Part shown: in pieces, positions 62,501-64,000 of the stretch
Layout of the letters: every line of letters starts with the position of its first letter
Position numbering within the stretch: the first letter of the stretch is position 1
From: Acanthaster planci
Taxonomy: Eukaryota > Echinodermata > Asteroidea > Valvatida > Acanthasteridae
Reading direction: 5' to 3'
DNA: 64,000 bases
NCBI RefSeq assembly: GCF_001949145.1
Contig: NW_019091564.1
Location: 204,443-268,442, forward strand
Made by a program: the position numbers and the translations under genes
The notes under the pieces: generated by a model
What the model saw: only the letters and a program-made list of their open reading frames with translations
Database searches by the model: none
Told to the model about the DNA's origin: nothing

Positions 62501-63656
62501 TCATAATTAAAATAGGTTTTGAAAAGTTGACGTCATGGAAAATGCTTACTCATCCTGTAAAAGCTACTGTCATGATGGTGACTTGGCATCATCTTGTACT
62601 GCGTACGTAAGTGCTCTTTCAATGGCATTGATTAATCATCCAACAGTGAGTCAAAACCCCTGAACTAAGGGGGGGATTCCAGTAAATGTTAAACCTGGGG
62701 CCAATTTCACAGAGCTGCTTAAGCACAAAATTTGCAACCAGCCAAAATTCCATGTGATGCTTATTGTTTTGGGATCGTATTTAGCTGTTTTTTGGTTAGC
62801 ATGACAATCACATAGAGGTTGAGCTGGTAACCTTTGTTTTTTTAAGCAAGTTTTTTTCACGTTTTAGCCAATTTTCTGCTTAAGCAGCTCTATGAAATTG
62901 GCCCCAGAAATATAGGGAGTCTGTCTCGTGTTGTACAAATCGGGTCAACCGTGAGAACATAAATCACCCGATGTTCCAAACTTAGCTATTCTTTTTTTGC
63001 AGATTTATCGTCATGACAGTGACAGTCACAGTTGCCATCTCCCTGTACTTGCAGTACTAATGATGAATTTTTCCGTGCAATCGTTTGTCATTGCATGCCA
63101 CAAACCTGTCATTTCTTCATAATGTTATCTGCTAATATTTAGGAAGTTTGCCATTCATTCCAACCTGTGTACATGTATGTGTGCATTTTAGATTCATTCC
63201 TTATCATTGAGTTCATACGGGTAGACTTCACAATTTCTCCTGTTTTTTTGTCTGAAACCAGTCATTAACCCTAACTCCCCAAGCATTCTGGCTGGGAACT
63301 GTTTTGAATCCTCCAAAGTACCCTCCCATGAAGCAAACCAACAGCAAATACTGGGTATCAAGTCCCATGTAGAAAAAGCAGTGCCCTGGTTTACCCTTCT
63401 CAATCCTGCAAAATCCTTGAAAATCTCCTGGTGGATTTTGAATGATTTGGTTTTGTTAGGGTTAATGATGGCACTCACATTGACTTTTCTGCATTTACAA
63501 TGAAAATAAACTCACAGAAACCTAAATTTTACTGACCTTGACTTGACCTGACCTGACCTGACCTGACCAGTATTTATTGTTCATTAACCATCATAGCTGT
63601 CTCTCCTCTCACAGGAAACAAACAGTTCTTTACCAAAGTCTGTTAATTCTGACAAA
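50372..63656 (+). CDS. BRD8: BRD8 homologue, TIP60/NuA4 complex subunit (5' part)
   Basis: Bromodomain-containing protein 8, a nuclear subunit of the TIP60/NuA4 acetyltransferase complex. Exons: 50372-50466, 50613-50682, 51035-51084, 51665-51868, 53415-53488, 54161-54312, 55243-55365, 56391-56454, 57360-57529, 58181-58282, 60199-60966, 61399-61428 and, tentatively, 63615-63656. The first twelve join in one frame of 634 codons. The SANT-like N-terminus (WSL-EKLCLASSVIRSGDQNW, VSVSRAIKPFGEPGRPPDFF) and ALLETVETPKRKRSERGEVV match human BRD8 closely. VRKVTKERIAELKVQLEEDK opens a coiled coil that continues in exon 5 as an alanine/glutamate-rich helix. Later exons are acidic and Ser/Thr-rich with poor conservation, as in BRD8. 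Exon 11 (256 codons) is lysine-rich with nuclear-localisation-like clusters (KKRSNKKQK, RKKSPRK). The C-terminal bromodomain lies beyond the window. Exon 6 seems to use a GC donor. The last exon has a weak donor (GTGTGC). Confidence 0.88.
51310..51616. repeat. 22-base minisatellite, about 14 copies
   Basis: Units of GGGTTACCCACTGCATCTCA plus TT, with C/T variants (CACTTCATC, CCGCTTCATC) and one unit short by a base. The array lies in BRD8 intron 3, directly before exon 4. The unit has no stop codon in several frames, so it generates long open frames that run into exon 4; these are artefacts. Confidence 0.97.
52547..52592 (+). repeat. Diverged copy of the dispersed 27.3/38.2 kb motif
   Basis: CTTTCTGAAAGATTCCAATA followed by GGATAAAAAGGTCAGGTCCTC parallels the sequence CTTTGAGAAAGAT...AGGATCGAAACGTCGGGTCCTC at 27.3 kb. 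It lies in BRD8 intron 4. Confidence 0.4.
55548..55675. mobile_element. Foldback (MITE-like) element, 128 bases
   Basis: Terminal inverted repeats of 33 bases with three mismatches. The left begins ACAATTGTTGACCACTGTGG and the complemented right begins ACAATTGTTGATCGCTGTGG. Inner CCGAGGG/CCCTCG blocks also pair. It lies in BRD8 intron 7 and has no coding capacity. Confidence 0.75.
57749..57937. mobile_element. Foldback (MITE-like) element, copy 2 of the 3.5 kb family
   Basis: Ends AGGGCTGTAGTCGAATC and, on the complement of the right side, AGGCTGTGGTCGAATC are inverted repeats. Inner ACAAGTCC/ACAAGCCC units face GGGCTTG and GGACTTGTG. The centre, GGAGTAACTTTTGTTACGGT, matches the centre of the element at 3490-3774. 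It lies in BRD8 intron 9. Confidence 0.6.
62291..62381. repeat. 17-base minisatellite, about five copies
   Basis: Units of CTGAATCACTTTTTGCC, the last two altered to TTTTTTGTC and ACATTTTTGTC. It lies in the putative BRD8 intron. Confidence 0.9.
62696..62906. mobile_element. Foldback (MITE-like) element with TGGGGCCAATTTCA termini
   Basis: Terminal inverted repeats of about 37 bases with two mismatches, from TGGGGCCAATTTCACAGAGC on the left and TGGGGCCAATTTCATAGAGC on the complemented right, each continuing TGCTTAAGCA. The interior is AT-rich and non-coding. I recognise this terminus as a common repeat of marine deuterostome genomes, which supports the assignment of the organism. Confidence 0.8.
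63531..63569. repeat. Short (TGACC)n microsatellite
   Basis: Four to five clean tandem copies of CCTGA/TGACC, preceded by the variants TGACCT and TGACTTGACC. Confidence 0.9.
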
Positions 63657-64000
63657 GTGTGCCAGTTTGCAGTTATTTGTACTACAACACAAAGTCGTGC
63701 ATGCCTTCATCATTGATTTTTTAGCTGATGAATGTCCCCCCCCTCCCCCACCCGAAAAAAAATTGGTATTCCCCTGGAAAAATCCTGGCTGCACTCACGG
63801 TTGACCAGTGCCCTACAGTCATCATACTTCCAGGAATCCTTCCCCAACAGTCCTGCACCAATTACCCACTTGTGCTGAGGTCAAAACGGAAAACTTCCCA
63901 AGGCAGCATCAACGCTGTCCAATATCTGCATCCTATTGTTTTCTGTGTTAATTAACAGACAGGGTTTTTTGGGATGTTTATCTGGTTATTGTAGCAGGCT

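Larger units (their letters stand above)
61429..63614. other. Putative BRD8 intron, no exon recognised
   Basis: Between the small twelfth exon and the tentative thirteenth. It contains a 17-base minisatellite and a foldback element. Small exons could be missed here, because this part of BRD8 is poorly conserved. Confidence 0.45.

Overview
The window is nuclear DNA from an animal. Genes have introns of hundreds to thousands of bases with GT-AG junctions, there is no operon structure, and much of the sequence between genes consists of AT-rich DNA, small foldback elements and minisatellites. The proteins are most like those of deuterostomes. The palindromes TAGGCCTA and ACATGT/GTACATGTAC are abundant, and one foldback element has termini beginning TGGGGCCAATTTCA. 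These features suggest an ambulacrarian, most likely an echinoderm such as a sea star. That assignment is by recognition, not by search.

Layout. (1) 507-6208, plus strand: the 3' part of a GABA-B-type class C receptor gene, covering the end of the Venus flytrap domain, seven TM segments and a short coiled-coil tail. (2) 9927-11063, minus strand: an intronless class A (rhodopsin-like) orphan GPCR. (3) 15859-25977, plus strand: a complete two-exon metabotropic-glutamate-like class C GPCR with a 7.5 kb intron. (4) 31248-37210 and 39495-46872, both minus strand: two tandem clarin-like four-TM genes with three exons each, identical intron phases and the family's LMY/MMY C-terminus. (5) From about 48.9 kb to the right edge, plus strand: the 5' half of a BRD8 homologue, a subunit of the TIP60/NuA4 histone acetyltransferase complex. 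Its bromodomain exons lie beyond the window.

The first 26 kb is therefore a cluster of three unrelated GPCR genes. The middle is a clarin tandem pair. The right end is a chromatin-regulator gene transcribed divergently from the second clarin gene. I see no functional link among the three blocks.

Main points for follow-up. A 1.4 kb segment carrying the first coding exon of BRD8 is present twice, each copy preceded by a single N, which looks like two haplotypes placed side by side. BRD8 may use a GC-AG intron. A possible symmetric 41-codon cassette exon falls in extracellular loop 2 of the GABA-B-like receptor. The mGluR-like receptor lacks the aspartate that normally holds the ligand amino group. 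About eight foldback elements lie in introns and spacers. I found no CRISPR array, no convincing tRNA or rRNA gene, and no intact autonomous transposon.
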